From Actinomycetota bacterium (GTDB taxonomy: Bacteria > Actinomycetota > Thermoleophilia > Solirubrobacterales > Thermoleophilaceae), in NCBI GenBank assembly GCA_019246335.1, contig JAFAQQ010000177.1:1-46202 (forward strand): a stretch of 46,202 nt of DNA, read 5' to 3'. The notes beneath the pieces were generated by a model. That model saw only the letters and a list, made by a program, of their open reading frames with translations. It did no database searches and was not told the DNA's origin. Both the position numbers and the translations under genes were made by a program. Numbering within the stretch: position 1 is the stretch's first letter; the number at the start of each line of letters is the position of its first letter. This document shows positions 30,138-37,661 of this stretch, piece after piece.

Positions 30138-31424
30138 ATGCGCTTCTACGAGTACGAGTCCCGTCGGATCCTCGCCCGAGAGGGGATCCCCCTCTCCAAG
30201 CACGGCTTCGCCCGCAGCGCCGAGGAGGCCAAGCGAGTCGCGGCCGAGATCGAGGGCCCGGTCGTGATCAAGTCGCAGGTCCTGTCCGGCGGCCGCATGA
30301 AGGCCGGTGGCGTGAAGTTCGCGGATACCCCGGAGGAGGCCGAGGCACACGCGCGGGAGATCCTCCAGCTCGAGATCGGCGGGCACATGCCGCGCGGCGT
30401 GCTCGTCGACGCGCGCGCGGCCATCAAGCAGGAGTACTACGCCGGCGTGATCTACGACGGCGTGCGCAAGCGACCGACGTTCGTCTTCAGCGACATGGGC
30501 GGGATCGACATCGAGGAGGTGGCCGACACCAACCCGGAGCGCATCGGCCGCGGCCACTTCTCCACGATCCTGCCGCACATGGACTTCCGCGCGAAGGACG
30601 TGATCGCCTCGATCGGGATCACCGGATCGGAGCTCAACCGGCTCACCCCGATCCTCTCGAAGCTCGCCCGGCTCTTCCTGAAGTACGACATGACGCTCGC
30701 GGAGATCAACCCCCTCGCTCAGCTCGAGGACGGGACCTTCGTGGCCGTCGACGCCCACATGGACTTGGAGAACGAGGCCCGGCCACGGCAGAGAGAGCTC
30801 CTGGAGGAGCTTGGGGTGGGAGACGAGGAGACACGCGAAGCCCGCGAGCCGACCGAGTTCGAGATCAGGGGCGAGCAGATCGACGCGGTCGACCACCGCG
30901 GCGTGGCCGGGAACGTCACCGAGTTCGACGGGAACCTCGGGCTCGTCATCGGAGCGGGCGGCGGCTCGCTCACGCTTTTCGACGCGGTCCGCCGCCACGG
31001 CGGCAAGCCCGCCAACTACTGCGAGATCGGTGGAAACCCGAGCGTCTCGAAGGCGAAGAACCTCACCAAGCTCGTGCTCGAGAAGCCGGGAGTGGACAAG
31101 ATCGCGGTGATGATGAGCATCGTCTCGAACACACGGGTCGACATCGTCGCCCGCGGGGTGATCAAGGCGTGCCTCGAGCTGGGCCACGACCCCGCCGAGA
31201 AGATCGCCGTCTTCCGCATCCCCGGCGCCTGGGAGGAGGAGGGGTTCAAGATCCTCGAGAAGTACGGCGTCGAGTACTACGACCGCAGCGTCTCGATGCA
31301 CGAGGCGGCGCGCCGTGCCGTGGAGAAGGTCGGGGCCGCGTCGGACGGAGCCGGGCCGTCGGTGGACGAGCACCCGCCCGCCACCGTGGACGCCGGCACC
31401 AGCGGCGAGGGCGAGGCGCCGTGA
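30138..31424 (+). CDS. Acyl-CoA ligase, ATP-grasp beta-type subunit (ATP-citrate-lyase/citryl-CoA-synthetase-like)
   Basis: A 428-residue ATP-grasp subunit related to succinyl-CoA synthetase beta. The ATP-grasp half has VVIKSQVLSGGRMKAGG (42-58) and the metal-site EINP (189-192). The CoA-ligase half reads GAGGGSL (272-278) and ANYCEIGGNPS (292-302). SucC normally has GAGLAM and ANFLDVGG there. The sequence here recalls ATP-citrate lyase (ANY-E-x-G-x-PS). Length exceeds SucC (~385), with an inserted segment ~212-262 and a disordered acidic tail. Substrate inferred from the adjoining lyase: malate, citramalate or citrate. Overlaps the alpha-subunit start by 4 bp. Confidence 0.78.
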   Translation: MRFYEYESRRILAREGIPLSKHGFARSAEEAKRVAAEIEGPVVIKSQVLSGGRMKAGGVKFADTPEEAEAHAREILQLEIGGHMPRGVLVDARAAIKQEYYAGVIYDGVRKRPTFVFSDMGGIDIEEVADTNPERIGRGHFSTILPHMDFRAKDVIASIGITGSELNRLTPILSKLARLFLKYDMTLAEINPLAQLEDGTFVAVDAHMDLENEARPRQRELLEELGVGDEETREAREPTEFEIRGEQIDAVDHRGVAGNVTEFDGNLGLVIGAGGGSLTLFDAVRRHGGKPANYCEIGGNPSVSKAKNLTKLVLEKPGVDKIAVMMSIVSNTRVDIVARGVIKACLELGHDPAEKIAVFRIPGAWEEEGFKILEKYGVEYYDRSVSMHEAARRAVEKVGAASDGAGPSVDEHPPATVDAGTSGEGEAP

Positions 31425-32353
31425 GCGATCGTGAGCACCACCACCTGATCGACGAGGACACGACCTTCATCGTCCAAGGGATCACCGGGCGCGAGGCGGT
31501 CAACCTGACGAGGGAGTGCCTCGACTACGGCTCGAAGATCGTCGGTGGCGTCACTCCGGGCCGCCGCGGCCGTGACGTCCACGGGGTTCCCGTGTTCGAC
31601 TCGGTCGCGCAGCTCGTCGAGGAGGTCGGCGAGGTCCCGGACGGATCGGTGGTGACCGTCCCCCCCGCCTTCACCCGGGACGCGGTCTTCGAAGCGATCG
31701 AGGCCGGCGTAGCGCTGATCGTGATCGTGACCGAGCGGATCCCGCGGCAGGACGTCGCGCAGATGGTCGAGCTGGCGACGCTCCGCGGCGCCCGGATCAT
31801 CGGGCCGAACTGCCTCGGCATCATCCGCCCCGGCGTCGCCAAGATGGGTGGGATCGGTGGCCCCGCGCGCGACGCGCGCAAGGCCTACGAGCCGGGCTCG
31901 ATCGGCGTGATGTCCCGGAGCGGCGGCATGACCACCGAGATCTCGTCGACCCTGAGCGCCGCTGGGCTCGGGGTCTCCACCGCGATCTCGATCGGCGGGG
32001 ACGCGATCATCGGCTCCACCTACGCGGAGCTGATGTCGCTGTTCGAGGCCGACGAGCAGACCGAGGGAATCGTCATCTACACGGAGCCCGGCGGGCGGAT
32101 GGAGGCGCAGCTCGCGGAATGGGTAGTCGAGAACGAGTCCCGGCTGCCAATCGTGGCCTTCATGGCCGGCCGCTTCATGGACGAGATGCCGGGGATGAGC
32201 TTCGGCCACGCGGGCACGATCGTCGAGGGCAGGGCCGATACGGCAGCCGAGAAGATCAACCGTCTCCAATCCGCCGGCATCACGGTGGCCGAGGAGATCT
32301 CGGAGATCCCCGACCTGATGCGCGAGAAGCTCGGACAGAAGGCCACGGCGTAG
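31421..32353 (+). CDS. Acyl-CoA ligase, alpha-type (phospho-histidine) subunit
   Basis: A 310-residue SucD-like subunit. CoA-binding VQGITGREA (18-26), VVGGVTPG-type segment (40-47), GPNCLGI (128-134), and the phospho-histidine His263 in SFGHAGTIVEG. The phosphate/substrate loop reads SRSGGM (165-170), as in ATP-citrate lyase, rather than SRSGTL of SucD and of malate-CoA ligase MtkB. This again separates it from house-keeping SucCD. GTG 31421 overlaps the beta-subunit stop, and its TAG overlaps the ferredoxin GTG by one base (TAGTG), so lyase, ligase and ferredoxin are one translational unit. Confidence 0.8.
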   Translation: MSDREHHHLIDEDTTFIVQGITGREAVNLTRECLDYGSKIVGGVTPGRRGRDVHGVPVFDSVAQLVEEVGEVPDGSVVTVPPAFTRDAVFEAIEAGVALIVIVTERIPRQDVAQMVELATLRGARIIGPNCLGIIRPGVAKMGGIGGPARDARKAYEPGSIGVMSRSGGMTTEISSTLSAAGLGVSTAISIGGDAIIGSTYAELMSLFEADEQTEGIVIYTEPGGRMEAQLAEWVVENESRLPIVAFMAGRFMDEMPGMSFGHAGTIVEGRADTAAEKINRLQSAGITVAEEISEIPDLMREKLGQKATA

Positions 32354-32586
32354 TGCCCGGGACCTTCATCGACGTCGAGCTCGACGACTCGGTCCGCGGC
32401 GACCGGGAGCTTGCCGCGAAGCTCGAGGAGGCATGCCCGGTCGACATCTACGCGAGCGGGGAAGGCGTCGAGGTCGTTGAGGAGAACCTCGACGAATGCG
32501 TGCTCTGCGAGCTTTGCATCAAGGCGGCGCCGCCCGGCAAGCTGCGCGTTCGCAAGCTGTACGACGGGACGGCGCTAGAGGCCTAG
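32353..32586 (+). CDS. FixX-like small ferredoxin, single 4Fe-4S cluster
   Basis: A 77-residue protein with four cysteines: Cys28 in EACPVDIY, and Cys49, 52 and 55 in ECVLCELC. The order CP first and C-x2-C-x2-C later, with Y after the first motif, matches FixX-type ferredoxin-like proteins that serve electron-transfer-flavoprotein:quinone oxidoreductases. One 4Fe-4S cluster is predicted. No FixABC or ETF genes are near; the gene is tightly joined to the CoA ligase instead. Its electron partner is unknown. GTG start at 32353, first base shared with the previous stop. Confidence 0.78.
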   Translation: MPGTFIDVELDDSVRGDRELAAKLEEACPVDIYASGEGVEVVEENLDECVLCELCIKAAPPGKLRVRKLYDGTALEA

Positions 32587-32590
32587 CGCC

Positions 32591-33772
32591 GTGAACGGCG
32601 GGCTGCCCCCGGCGGTCCTCCTCGGCGGCGAGGCCATCGCGGTCTCCGCCTGCCGGAGCCTGGCGTGGTCCGGCGTGCGCGTGCACGCCCTCGGCCACGT
32701 GCACGATCCGGTGGCGCGTTCGCGTTGGTGCCACGAGTTCGTCGGTATCGAGTCGAAGGCGGGGCTGATCGAGCGCTACCTCACCTGGCTCGAGGCAAGC
32801 GGTCCACGCGACGCGGCGATCCTGCCCTGCGACGACCACGGAGTGGAGCTGATCGCGCGCAACCGGGCACGCCTGGAGGAGTGGGGATACCGGCCGGTCG
32901 AGGGCGATGACGAGGTGATGCTGGCGATGCTCGACAAAGACCGCACCTACGAGCTCGCGCGCACCGTCGGCGTGGCCACCCCGCGGTCCACGAGCGCCCA
33001 AACAGCCGACGAGGCGCTCGCGAGCGCGGAGACGCTCGAGTACCCGATCGGGCTGAAGCCGCTCCGCTCGCACGTATTCGCCGCGCACTCCCCGCACAAG
33101 CTCATGGTCGCCAGCGACCGCGCCGGCCTCGAGGCGATCGTCGGCTGGGCCTTCGGCCCCGGCGTCCCCATGCTGATGACGGAGGTCATACCCGGCCCCG
33201 AGGGCGCCATCTGCACCTACTTCACCTACGTCGACGACCGCGGCCAGCCGCTCTTCGACTACACGAAGTCCAAGATCCGCCAGTGGCCGAAGCGCTCTGG
33301 GCTGACGTGCTACCAGGTGAGCGACTGGCAGCCGGAGGTTGTCGAGGTCGGCAGGCGCCTCGTCCAGGGAATCGGGCTGCGCGGGATCGCCGCGCCCGAG
33401 TTCAAGCTGGACCCCCGGGATGGACAGTGGAAGCTGATCGAGTGCAACCACCGGTTCACCGGGTCCATCGACCTGACCCGGCACTGCGGGATCGACGTCG
33501 CGCGAATCGCCTACGACCGCCTCGCGGGGAGGCCGTTGAACGTGCCCGAGAGCTACAGGACCGGCGTCACGCAGTGGAATCCGATCGAGGACATCCGGGC
33601 CCTCCTCGACTATCGCCGCGACGGCGAGCTGACGGTGCCGCGCTGGATTGCGAGCGTCGCGCGACGCCAGCACTTCCCGATGATGCGCCTGGACGACCCG
33701 ATGCCGACGGTGGCGAGCCTCAGCCACAAGGTCTCGCGCGCGGTCGCGAGGCTGCGGCGCGCCCAGGGCTAG
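32591..33772 (+). CDS. ATP-grasp carboxylate-amine ligase-like protein
   Basis: A 393-residue ATP-grasp protein. N-terminal Rossmann-like pre-grasp domain (PAVLLGGEAIAVSACRSLAWSGVRV, LPCDDHGVELIARN), ATP-grasp core (LDKDRTYELARTVGVATPRS, YPIGLKPLRS, MLMTEVIPGPEGAICTYF) and metal-ligand region (APEFKLDPRDGQWKLIECNHRFTGS). Homologues join amino acids or amines to carboxylates, and one could amidate a uronic acid or peptide in the envelope. GTG start 4 nt after the ferredoxin stop; the flippase starts right after its own stop. So it links the metabolic operon to an envelope gene by position, although a functional link is doubtful. Confidence 0.8.
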   Translation: MNGGLPPAVLLGGEAIAVSACRSLAWSGVRVHALGHVHDPVARSRWCHEFVGIESKAGLIERYLTWLEASGPRDAAILPCDDHGVELIARNRARLEEWGYRPVEGDDEVMLAMLDKDRTYELARTVGVATPRSTSAQTADEALASAETLEYPIGLKPLRSHVFAAHSPHKLMVASDRAGLEAIVGWAFGPGVPMLMTEVIPGPEGAICTYFTYVDDRGQPLFDYTKSKIRQWPKRSGLTCYQVSDWQPEVVEVGRRLVQGIGLRGIAAPEFKLDPRDGQWKLIECNHRFTGSIDLTRHCGIDVARIAYDRLAGRPLNVPESYRTGVTQWNPIEDIRALLDYRRDGELTVPRWIASVARRQHFPMMRLDDPMPTVASLSHKVSRAVARLRRAQG

Positions 33773-35290
33773 ATGGGTCCGGCGCGCCAGCGGGACGCGG
33801 CGCCGGTCGCCGAGAGCACGGACGGGCCGGCGCGCAACACGCTCTTCTCGTTCCTGACCCAGATCGCGACGGCAGCCTTCACGGCCGCGCTCACGCTCTA
33901 CCTGGTGCGGGCGCTAGGACCGCGAGAGTTCGGCGTCTTCTCGCTGGCGGTGGGCGTCGGCGCGTTTCTCTACCTGCCATCGGACTTCGGGATCTCGGCC
34001 TCGGCATCGAGATTCGTCGCGGAGCGGCGCGGCGACGACTCCGCGATCGCCGCCCTCCTGTCCGACTCCCTGAGGCTCAAGCTCGCGATCAGCGGGATCG
34101 TCAGCGCCGCCCTGATCGTGGCCGCCGGGCCGATCGCCGCGGCGTACAGCGTGCCGTCGCTGGCCTGGCCCGTCCGCTGGATGGCGATCGCAGTCCTCGG
34201 TCAGAGCCTCGTCGCGTTCTACCGCTACGTCTACCTGGCGATGCACGAGGGGTCGCTGGGGTTCAGGATCGTGTTCGGCGAGTCTGCGGTGGAGACGGGC
34301 GCCAGCATCGCGTTCGTCGTCGCGGCCGGGGGTGCCGCCGCCGCCAGCGCCGGACGGGCCACGGGGTACGCGGCCGGAGCGCTGCTCGCGCTCGCCCTGA
34401 CGCTGCGCCGCTTCGGGCGCACCGCGATCCTGGGGGGTCACGGGCTGGCGAGCGCGCGGAGGAAGCTCGCGCGTTACGCCGCGGCTCTCTTCGTGATCGA
34501 CGCGGCGTACAGCGCGAGCGTGGCTGTGTCCCCCCTGCTCATCGGCGGGTTCCTCGGCCCGCGCGCGGTCGGGCTCTACCAGGCGCCGATGCGGCTGATC
34601 GTGCTCATCCAGTACCCCGGGGTCGCGGTGGGCACCGGGGTGGCGCCGTCGATGGCGAGACGCGAGGGGCAAGGTCCGAACGTCCGCCTGTTCACGGCCA
34701 CGTTGCGCTACCTGATCGTCTTCCAAGCCGTGGTGCTCGCGCCCGTGCTCGTGTGGGGCGGGCCGATAGTCGACCTCCTCCTCGGGCCCAAGTACGGCCG
34801 CTCGGCGACGTTGCTCAAGCAGCTGACGCCGTACATCTACATGTCCGGGCTCAACTCGTTGGTGGTGTTCGCGGTGAACTTCCTCGGAGTCGCCCGCTGG
34901 CGCGTGCCGATCGCGGTCGCCGACCTCGTGGTCAACGCCGCGGCCACGGCCGCGCTGCTGTCCGCCTTCGGCCTGAGCGGCGCGGCCTGGGCGTCGGACA
35001 TCGTGCCGCTCTTCTACGTACCGGCCCACCTGTGGATCATCAAGCGGACGATCGACCTCCCGCTCCGGCCGTTCTTCGTAGCCGCAGGGCGCAGCCTCGT
35101 TGCGGCGGTTGCGATGGCCCCGGTGCTGCTGGCATTCGGGACGTCGCACCTGACGCCGCTCGACTGGGTGGGCGGCGGCGTGCTGGGGCTTGCCGCATTC
35201 GCGGGCACTCTGCTCCTCACCCGGGAGGTCACAGTGGACGACCTTCGGCGATTGCCGGGCGCGCTGGCGTCCCTGCGGCGTCCGAGGTAG
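33773..35290 (+). CDS. Wzx-type lipid-linked oligosaccharide flippase
   Basis: A 505-residue membrane protein with ~14 hydrophobic helices and the MOP-superfamily start NTLFSFLTQIATAAFTAALTLYLVRALGPREFGVFSLA. The middle has FYRYVYLAMHEGSLGFRIVFGE and GPRAVGLYQAPMRLI, as in polysaccharide-biosynthesis flippases. It moves undecaprenyl-linked repeat units across the membrane. The glycan locus at 10-26 kb has polymerases, a chain-length regulator and transferases but no flippase, so this protein is its likely missing partner. The ATG follows the ATP-grasp stop without a gap. Confidence 0.87.
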   Translation: MGPARQRDAAPVAESTDGPARNTLFSFLTQIATAAFTAALTLYLVRALGPREFGVFSLAVGVGAFLYLPSDFGISASASRFVAERRGDDSAIAALLSDSLRLKLAISGIVSAALIVAAGPIAAAYSVPSLAWPVRWMAIAVLGQSLVAFYRYVYLAMHEGSLGFRIVFGESAVETGASIAFVVAAGGAAAASAGRATGYAAGALLALALTLRRFGRTAILGGHGLASARRKLARYAAALFVIDAAYSASVAVSPLLIGGFLGPRAVGLYQAPMRLIVLIQYPGVAVGTGVAPSMARREGQGPNVRLFTATLRYLIVFQAVVLAPVLVWGGPIVDLLLGPKYGRSATLLKQLTPYIYMSGLNSLVVFAVNFLGVARWRVPIAVADLVVNAAATAALLSAFGLSGAAWASDIVPLFYVPAHLWIIKRTIDLPLRPFFVAAGRSLVAAVAMAPVLLAFGTSHLTPLDWVGGGVLGLAAFAGTLLLTREVTVDDLRRLPGALASLRRPR

Positions 35291-35332
35291 CGGTCCGCCG
35301 GGCGGACGCGGAGCAGTGCGGGCGCGAGTGCC

Positions 35333-36256
35333 TCAGCGGCGACCGTCACGGGGCGCCGCGCCATGGTCGCCTCCCCGCAGCTCCGCCCCGACCGCCCCCC
35401 GGACCAGCTCCATCGCCTCGCTGAGCGCCACGTCCATGTTGGCTGCCTCGATCACCGGCGCACCCGCCGCCTGGGCCCTCTCCACGAGGTAGTCCTGCAG
35501 TTTCCGTATCTCGGCGAACCGATCGAGGTAGCGGTCCGCGGGCCGATCGCCGCCGCGGAGGAGGAAGTGGCTGCGGTGGGCGTCCTCCTGCTCGATCGCG
35601 ACGACCGCCTCGACGAGCACGCACCGCTCGCGTAACGCCGGCGCAACCGAGCCCGGCACGATGTGGACGCCCTCGAGGATCATCGGTGTCCCCTCGAGCA
35701 GCGCGCGGTCGAGGATCGCCGCAGCGCCGGTGCGGACGCTCTCGACCTGGCGGAGGTAGCCGGCGATGTCCCGGTCGCCCTCGAGCCCGGGCACCGGGTC
35801 GAGCGCCGCTCCGGCCTCGAAGGAGGAGTAGTGAACCGCCGGCATGAGGTCGTGCGAGAAGAACGCGCGGATCACGTGCCTGATCGCGTCGGTCGCGATG
35901 ACGCGCGTGATGCCCACCCGTCCGGCGAGCAGCGTCGCAAGCGTCGACTTGCCCACGCCCGGCGCACCGCCGAGCAGCACGACGAGGGGCCGATCCAGGC
36001 GGGTTAGGTCCTCCCAGTCGAGGAAGCGCTCGGCGGCCTCGGGTCCCTCACGCTCGCGCAGCACCTCGGCCACCTGCGACCGCAGCTCCGCCACCGGGAT
36101 CTCGGCTCGACCGGCCTCCGCCAGCCGTGATTCCAGCGCTCGCGCCACCTCGTACGCCCGCTCCGGGGCCACCCCGGACGCCGAGAGTGACTGCGCCATC
36201 AGCCCCTTGGAGTACGGCAGACCGTGCTCGCCCTTGACGACGATCGTCTCAGGCAT
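35333..36256 (-). CDS. pgk2: 2-phosphoglycerate kinase
   Basis: A 307-residue kinase with an N-terminal ATP-cone-like domain (VVKGEHGLPYSKGLMAQSL, ~1-85), a P-loop GGAPGVGKS (96-104), IATDAIRHVIRAF and LEGVHIVPG. This two-domain layout matches archaeal 2-phosphoglycerate kinase, which makes 2,3-diphosphoglycerate from 2-phosphoglycerate and ATP as the first step to cyclic 2,3-diphosphoglycerate. The second-step enzyme is encoded just upstream and overlaps by 8 bp, which strongly supports the call. The C-terminal ~20 residues are basic and poorly ordered. Confidence 0.86.
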   Translation of the reverse strand: MPETIVVKGEHGLPYSKGLMAQSLSASGVAPERAYEVARALESRLAEAGRAEIPVAELRSQVAEVLREREGPEAAERFLDWEDLTRLDRPLVVLLGGAPGVGKSTLATLLAGRVGITRVIATDAIRHVIRAFFSHDLMPAVHYSSFEAGAALDPVPGLEGDRDIAGYLRQVESVRTGAAAILDRALLEGTPMILEGVHIVPGSVAPALRERCVLVEAVVAIEQEDAHRSHFLLRGGDRPADRYLDRFAEIRKLQDYLVERAQAAGAPVIEAANMDVALSEAMELVRGAVGAELRGGDHGAAPRDGRR

Positions 36257-37508
36257 CGTCGTGCAGTCGAAGGAGCGCGTCGTCGAGGTCGAAGTCGATT
36301 CCGACTGGCCGGTTCCGCACGAACGCGATCCGCGCGCCCGTCTTGCGGGCCGTCATGGCCACGGTGTCGATCGCCGCGGCCTTGAGCTCGGTGAGGTAGA
36401 CGTCGCAGCGCTCCCCGCTCGCGCGTGCGAGGTCGGCGTCCAGCGCCGCGCGGCGTGCGAGGTTCGTCGAGACCACGACCGGGTCTACGCCCTCGCACCG
36501 CTCGGCCCCGGTGGTGAACAGCGCAACCCGCGCCCCCGCCGGAACCCGCTCGGCGGGCTCCGGAACGAGCTCGCAGCGCCTGACCGGACCGGCCGCGATC
36601 GACTCCACCTCGCCCGCCCGCTCCGAGGACGCCGCTCCGCGCACCAGCAGCACGAGGTGCGACCGCAGTAGGCGGTAGGGACCCAGGTCCCGCAGCGCGT
36701 CGTCGGTGTCGCCGACGATGCAGACAGTCCGGTCCACCTCGACGGGCGGAATGCACGAGCCCGAGCCCTCGAAGACGATCGCGCTCGGTTCCTGCTGGAT
36801 CGCGAGCGCCGCACCGGCGGCCACGTTGGACTCGTACGGCTGGCCGGCGAGTCCCCCGCCGATCCGCCTGCAGCCCACCGAGTCGACGCCGGCCAGAACC
36901 GCATCCTCGAGGTAGTCCGATGCCGCATGCCGGCCCGCGCCGGCGATCCGAAGGAGGTCCTCGAGGCCGGTGCCGCTCGGCGCGAGCTGCGGTTGCGGCG
37001 GACCACCCCGGCCCATGGAGACGATCACCGGACGTAGCCCGCGTCCCTGCAGAAGCCGCGCCCAGTGCCCCGCCACCGCGGTCTTGCCCGTGCGCTTGCC
37101 GGTCGCGATCACGGCGAGCTTCGGACCCGCGAAGGCGAGCGCGTCGTAGGGCGGCGGGTCGAAACGCATTCCCGGGGCCTCGTAGGCGAGGCCGAGGTGA
37201 AGCGCGAGCGCCGCAAGCCGAAGCTTGCGCTCCGGCGGCAGAACCGGCTCGTCGGCCAGGTCGACGACCATCCCGCCGGCGAGCTCGGCGGCGGCCGTCC
37301 GCAGCGCCTGGTCGGGGCTCCCGAACACGACCTCCCGCCCGTAGTGATCCTCGGGTGCGGCGAGGACGGCCGGCCCGGCCTTCTCCTCGCCACCGCAGAA
37401 GACGACCCCGGCCAGGCCTCGCTCCCGGTCGAGGTGATCCAGGGCGTCCCGCACGACGGAAGGGTGGTGGTCGCCGTCGATCAGCGCTAAGGCCGCGCCC
37501 TGACGCAC
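36249..37508 (-). CDS. cpgS: Cyclic 2,3-diphosphoglycerate synthetase
   Basis: A ~419-residue protein matching archaeal cDPG synthetase. It starts ALALIDGDHHPSVVRDAL, has GVVFCGGEEK near 34-43, a P-loop-like ATGKRTGKTA (135-144) and GSGSCIPPVEVDRTVC in the middle, and closes VYLTELKAAAIDTVA and GIDFDLDDALL. It closes the ring of 2,3-diphosphoglycerate using ATP. The product is a solute known as thermoprotectant and phosphate/energy store in thermophilic methanogens. I chose GTG 37508 (GGAGG and AAGGA just upstream); a longer in-frame ATG at 37580 adds a non-conserved leader. First gene of a two-gene operon. Confidence 0.86.
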   Translation of the reverse strand: MRQGAALALIDGDHHPSVVRDALDHLDRERGLAGVVFCGGEEKAGPAVLAAPEDHYGREVVFGSPDQALRTAAAELAGGMVVDLADEPVLPPERKLRLAALALHLGLAYEAPGMRFDPPPYDALAFAGPKLAVIATGKRTGKTAVAGHWARLLQGRGLRPVIVSMGRGGPPQPQLAPSGTGLEDLLRIAGAGRHAASDYLEDAVLAGVDSVGCRRIGGGLAGQPYESNVAAGAALAIQQEPSAIVFEGSGSCIPPVEVDRTVCIVGDTDDALRDLGPYRLLRSHLVLLVRGAASSERAGEVESIAAGPVRRCELVPEPAERVPAGARVALFTTGAERCEGVDPVVVSTNLARRAALDADLARASGERCDVYLTELKAAAIDTVAMTARKTGARIAFVRNRPVGIDFDLDDALLRLHDDA

Positions 37509-37584
37509 CCTCCAATCCTTGCAGCACTCTCGGAGCCCACTCCCGCGGGGGAGGGAAGAATGCCTCGAATATCCGTCCAAACCC

Positions 37585-37614
37585 TTGTAATTCGGTAAGC
37601 TGCCCCGCTAATCT
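37585..37614 (+). promoter_or_regulatory. Putative promoter of the LamG-phosphatase gene
   Basis: TTGTAA (37585-37590), an 18-bp spacer and TAATCT (37609-37614). It predicts a ~40-nt leader with GAGGGGG before the TTG start. It is one of the few -35/-10 pairs with a proper leader in the window. Confidence 0.45.
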
Positions 37615-37661
37615 GCCGCCGGGCAGTCGGGCTCTGGACGGATCCAGACAGTGAGGGGGCT

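Noticed and set aside
30138-32353. House-keeping succinyl-CoA synthetase (sucCD)
   Set aside because: Not excluded, but the SRSGGM and ANYCEIGGNPS motifs and the operon with a malyl-CoA-lyase-like gene speak for a specialised CoA ligase.
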